From NCBI RefSeq assembly GCF_016411825.1, contig NZ_JAEKMH010000002.1, positions 682,001-746,000 of the forward strand: a stretch of 64,000 nucleotides of DNA, given 5' to 3'. Shown here piece after piece: positions 61,998-64,000 of this stretch (positions are counted from its first letter, which is position 1; the number at the start of each line of letters is the position of its first letter). The translations under genes and the position numbers were made by a program. This stretch comes from Devosia sediminis. GTDB taxonomy: Bacteria > Pseudomonadota > Alphaproteobacteria > Rhizobiales > Devosiaceae. The notes under the pieces were generated by a model, which was not told the DNA's origin, did no database searches, and worked only from the letters and a program-made list of their open reading frames with translations.

Positions 61998-63416
61998 ATG
62001 ACCACGGCAAAGCCGCAGCTTTCGCTCTACAATACGCTGACCCGCACCAAGGCGCCCTTTGCGCCCATGGATGCGGATAATGTGCGCATGTATGTCTGCG
62101 GCCCGACGGTCTACGACTTCGCCCATATCGGCAATGCCCGTCCGGTCATCGTCTTTGACCTGCTGTTCCGGCTGCTGCGCCATGTCTATGGCGCCGATCA
62201 CGTCACCTATGTGCGCAACATCACCGACGTCGACGACAAGATCAACGCGCGGGCTCTCCGCGATTTCCCCGATCTGCCGCTCAACGAGGCCATCCGCAAG
62301 GTCACGGAAAAGACCGAGGACCAGTTCCTGGCCGACGTGAAGGCGCTCGGTACGCTCCAGCCGACGCACCAGCCGCGCGCCACCGAGAACATCACCGAGA
62401 TGCAGACGCTGATCTCGGCGCTGCTCGAAAAGAACCACGCCTACAATGCCGGCGGCGAAGTGCTGTTCCGCACCCGCTCGATGGACGATTACGGCCAGCT
62501 TTCAGGCCGCAATCTCGAGGACAATCTCGCCGGCGCCCGCGTTGCCGTCGACGAACACAAGGAAGATCCGGCCGATTTCGTGCTTTGGAAGCTTTCATCC
62601 GAGACCGAGCCCGGCTGGGACAGCCCCTGGGGTCGCGGTCGCCCCGGCTGGCATATCGAATGCTCGGCCATGTCGGAGCGTTATCTCGGGCAAACCTTCG
62701 ACATCCATGGCGGCGGGCTCGATCTGATCTTCCCGCACCACGAAAACGAGATCGCCCAGTCCCGCTGCGCCCATGGCACCCATGCCATGGCCAATGTCTG
62801 GATGCACAACGGCTTCCTGCAGGTGGAAGGGCAGAAAATGTCCAAGAGCCTGGGCAATTTTGTCACCATCAACGAACTGCTCGAGACCGGCACCATGGGT
62901 GGCCGCGCCTGGATCGGCGACGTGCTGCGCCTTGCCATGCTGATGACCCATTATCGCGAGCCTATCGACCTCACCGTCAAGCGCCTCGCGGAGGCCGAAG
63001 CCAAGCTGCGCGACTGGCAGCGCGCCGCCCGCGGCGCCGAGCTGGCGGAAGGCGACGAACCCGATGCTTCGGTAGTCAACGAACTGGCCGACGACCTCAA
63101 CTTCCACCGCGCCAGCGTCGCGCTCGACTTCATTGCGCGAAAGGCCAACCGCGACGAGGGCAATGCCAAGCACTGCCTCGCCGCAACCCTGCGCTTCCTC
63201 GGTTTCAGCCTCGATAGCCTCATCGATTCCGACGACGGCTGGGAAGCTCCGCCCCACATCGCCAACGCCATCGCCGCCCGCCTGGACGCCCTAAACGCCA
63301 AGGACTTCGCCAAGGCCGACACCATCCGCAACGAGTTGGCCGAACAGGGCATCGTGCTGATGGACTACAAGGACGAAGCCGGCCAGCGCGCGACGAAATG
63401 GGAGGTGAAGCGGTAA
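61998..63416 (+). CDS. cysS: Cysteinyl-tRNA synthetase
   Basis: Class I synthetase of 472 residues. [18 protein letters not shown] contains the zinc Cys34 and the HIGN motif (43-46); other zinc ligands are in WHIECSAMS and HHENE; the KMSKS loop is [10 protein letters not shown]. Start ATG 61998 has ACAGGA upstream; a GTG 24 bases earlier is less likely. It lies behind the Cys-rich leader ORF and hairpins, so expression may respond to Cys-tRNA charging. The DUF559 ORF begins immediately after the stop. Confidence 0.95.
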   Translation: MTTAKPQLSLYNTLTRTKAPFAPMDADNVRMYVCGPTVYDFAHIGNARPVIVFDLLFRLLRHVYGADHVTYVRNITDVDDKINARALRDFPDLPLNEAIRKVTEKTEDQFLADVKALGTLQPTHQPRATENITEMQTLISALLEKNHAYNAGGEVLFRTRSMDDYGQLSGRNLEDNLAGARVAVDEHKEDPADFVLWKLSSETEPGWDSPWGRGRPGWHIECSAMSERYLGQTFDIHGGGLDLIFPHHENEIAQSRCAHGTHAMANVWMHNGFLQVEGQKMSKSLGNFVTINELLETGTMGGRAWIGDVLRLAMLMTHYREPIDLTVKRLAEAEAKLRDWQRAARGAELAEGDEPDASVVNELADDLNFHRASVALDFIARKANRDEGNAKHCLAATLRFLGFSLDSLIDSDDGWEAPPHIANAIAARLDALNAKDFAKADTIRNELAEQGIVLMDYKDEAGQRATKWEVKR

Positions 63417-63959
63417 ATGTCTGCGCAAGCGGATAAAACCCCTCACCCGTCTCGGCCTTTGGCCGATCCACCCTCTCCCTCAAGGGGAGAGGGGGACCCC
63501 GTGTTCGCCAATGCCCCGGTGCCCCCTTCTCCCCTTGAGGGAGAAGGTGCCCGAAGGGCGGATGAGGGGTCTGCGAATGAGCGGCGCGCTCGAAAGGATT
63601 GGCGAACCGAAAAGACGCCGGTCCTGCGTGCTTTTGCGCGGCGGATGCGCCACGAGCCGACTGAGGCCGAACATCGACTCTGGACACTGCTTCGGAACCG
63701 TCGCTTCGCGCAGTATAAGTTTCGGCGACAGCTTCCGGTTGGCGACTACATCGTCGATTTTGTTTGTCTGTCAGAAAATCTCATGATCGAAGCTGACGGC
63801 TCGCAGCACGCCCAAAACCCGCGCGACCCTATTCGCGATACCTACCTCCAGGCCCAGGGCTTTCGTCTCCTCCGTCTCTGGAACAACGACATCATTGGCC
63901 GCCCAGCCCAAACCGCCGACCTGATCTGGGCGACGCTCCATGGCGAGGTCCTTCAATGA
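63417..63959 (+). CDS. DUF559 endonuclease-like protein with repeat-derived N-terminus
   Basis: 180-residue ORF whose ATG directly follows the cysS TAA. The conserved DUF559 (Vsr/restriction-endonuclease-like) region starts near residue 68: LRAFARRMRHEPTEAEHRLWTLLRNRR, YKFRRQLPVGDYIVDFVCL, IEADGSQHA, and FRLLRLWNNDI. The acidic D/E and Gln/His positions suggest a nuclease fold. Residues 10-52 are an in-frame translation of a palindromic repeat (SPSRGEGDP, SPLEGEGARRADEG), so either the repeat lies within the gene or the true start is downstream. Only GTG/TTG codons lie between the first ATG and Met77. Confidence 0.75.
   Translation: MSAQADKTPHPSRPLADPPSPSRGEGDPVFANAPVPPSPLEGEGARRADEGSANERRARKDWRTEKTPVLRAFARRMRHEPTEAEHRLWTLLRNRRFAQYKFRRQLPVGDYIVDFVCLSENLMIEADGSQHAQNPRDPIRDTYLQAQGFRLLRLWNNDIIGRPAQTADLIWATLHGEVLQ
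63440..63570. repeat. Palindromic repeat, type B copy 3, inside an ORF
   Basis: CCCCTCACCCGTCTCGGCCTTTGGCCGATCC, CTCTCCCTCAAGGGGAGAG, and CCTTCTCCCCTTGAGGGAGAAGG, GGGCGGATGAGGGG. Opposite orientation to the copy at 31145-31290. It is translated in frame as the DUF559 N-terminus. Confidence 0.75.
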
Positions 63960-64000
63960 TCCTGCCATCCCCTGACACCCGACTCGCGCCCCATCGCCGC
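63956..64000 (+). CDS. Start of a downstream gene, cut by window edge
   Basis: ATG at 63956 overlaps the DUF559 stop (ATGA) and opens MILPSPDTRLAPHRR to the edge. Too short to assign; the coupling to the upstream gene is the only support. Confidence 0.4.
   Translation, partial: MILPSPDTRLAPHRR

Overview
The window is gene-dense, high-GC DNA from an alphaproteobacterial chromosome, most likely Hyphomicrobiales and Devosia-like. The evidence is the cycHJKL-type cytochrome c maturation order (ccmI-ccmE-ccmF-ccmH) followed by htrA, a response regulator, a histidine kinase, glnE, another kinase and pepN; PleC-like and HWE histidine kinases; and families of palindromic GC-rich intergenic repeats of the kind seen in that order. 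The genus is an inference from gene content. I see no rRNA, tRNA, CRISPR array, insertion sequence or prophage.

Layout. 1-6.2 kb: the 3' part of a FeuQ-like sensor kinase, a lipoprotein, an unrecognised 405-residue protein, and on the minus strand a two-gene flavoprotein unit (a short sarcosine-oxidase-alpha-like protein plus a second FAD-type protein). 6.3-10.5 kb: ccmIEFH, which builds c-type cytochromes. 10.6-19 kb: envelope quality control and nitrogen control (htrA, an OmpR/EnvZ-type pair, glnE, an orphan PAS kinase). 19.1-31.1 kb: pepN, a pair of ABC half-exporters each preceded by a small ORF with a strong ribosome binding site, an EAL/degenerate-GGDEF membrane protein and a GH2 beta-mannosidase. 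31.5-39 kb: DMT permease, type II NADH dehydrogenase, FGGY sugar kinase, universal stress protein with an FNR-type box, Dus, and a membrane-anchored alpha/beta hydrolase. 39-48.8 kb: retropepsin-like protease, divergent cobS/cobT, a small periplasmic protein, PleC-like kinase, Lrp/AsnC regulator, VOC protein, alpha/beta hydrolase, moaA overlapped by an APH(4)-like phosphotransferase, and an L,D-transpeptidase. 49-64 kb: rpiA, a DUF2059 protein, gor, class II DAHP synthase, an HWE kinase with a single-domain receiver, nadE-gltX, a DUF2865 protein, an FAH-family enzyme, cytochrome c', cysS, and a DUF559 protein.

Most of the window is housekeeping and signalling. The most unusual signals lie between genes. 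A 14-codon Cys/Thr/Ile-rich leader ORF followed by two strong hairpins lies upstream of cysS, consistent with amino-acid attenuation. Short ORFs with near-perfect Shine-Dalgarno sequences precede both ABC half-transporters. A long imperfect hairpin lies between the L,D-transpeptidase gene and moaA. One palindromic repeat copy is read through in frame as the N-terminus of the DUF559 protein. Among the genes, the APH(4)-like protein overlapping moaA and the shortened SoxA-like flavoprotein with its coupled partner stand out. All family assignments come from reading translated sequence from memory; no searches were run.
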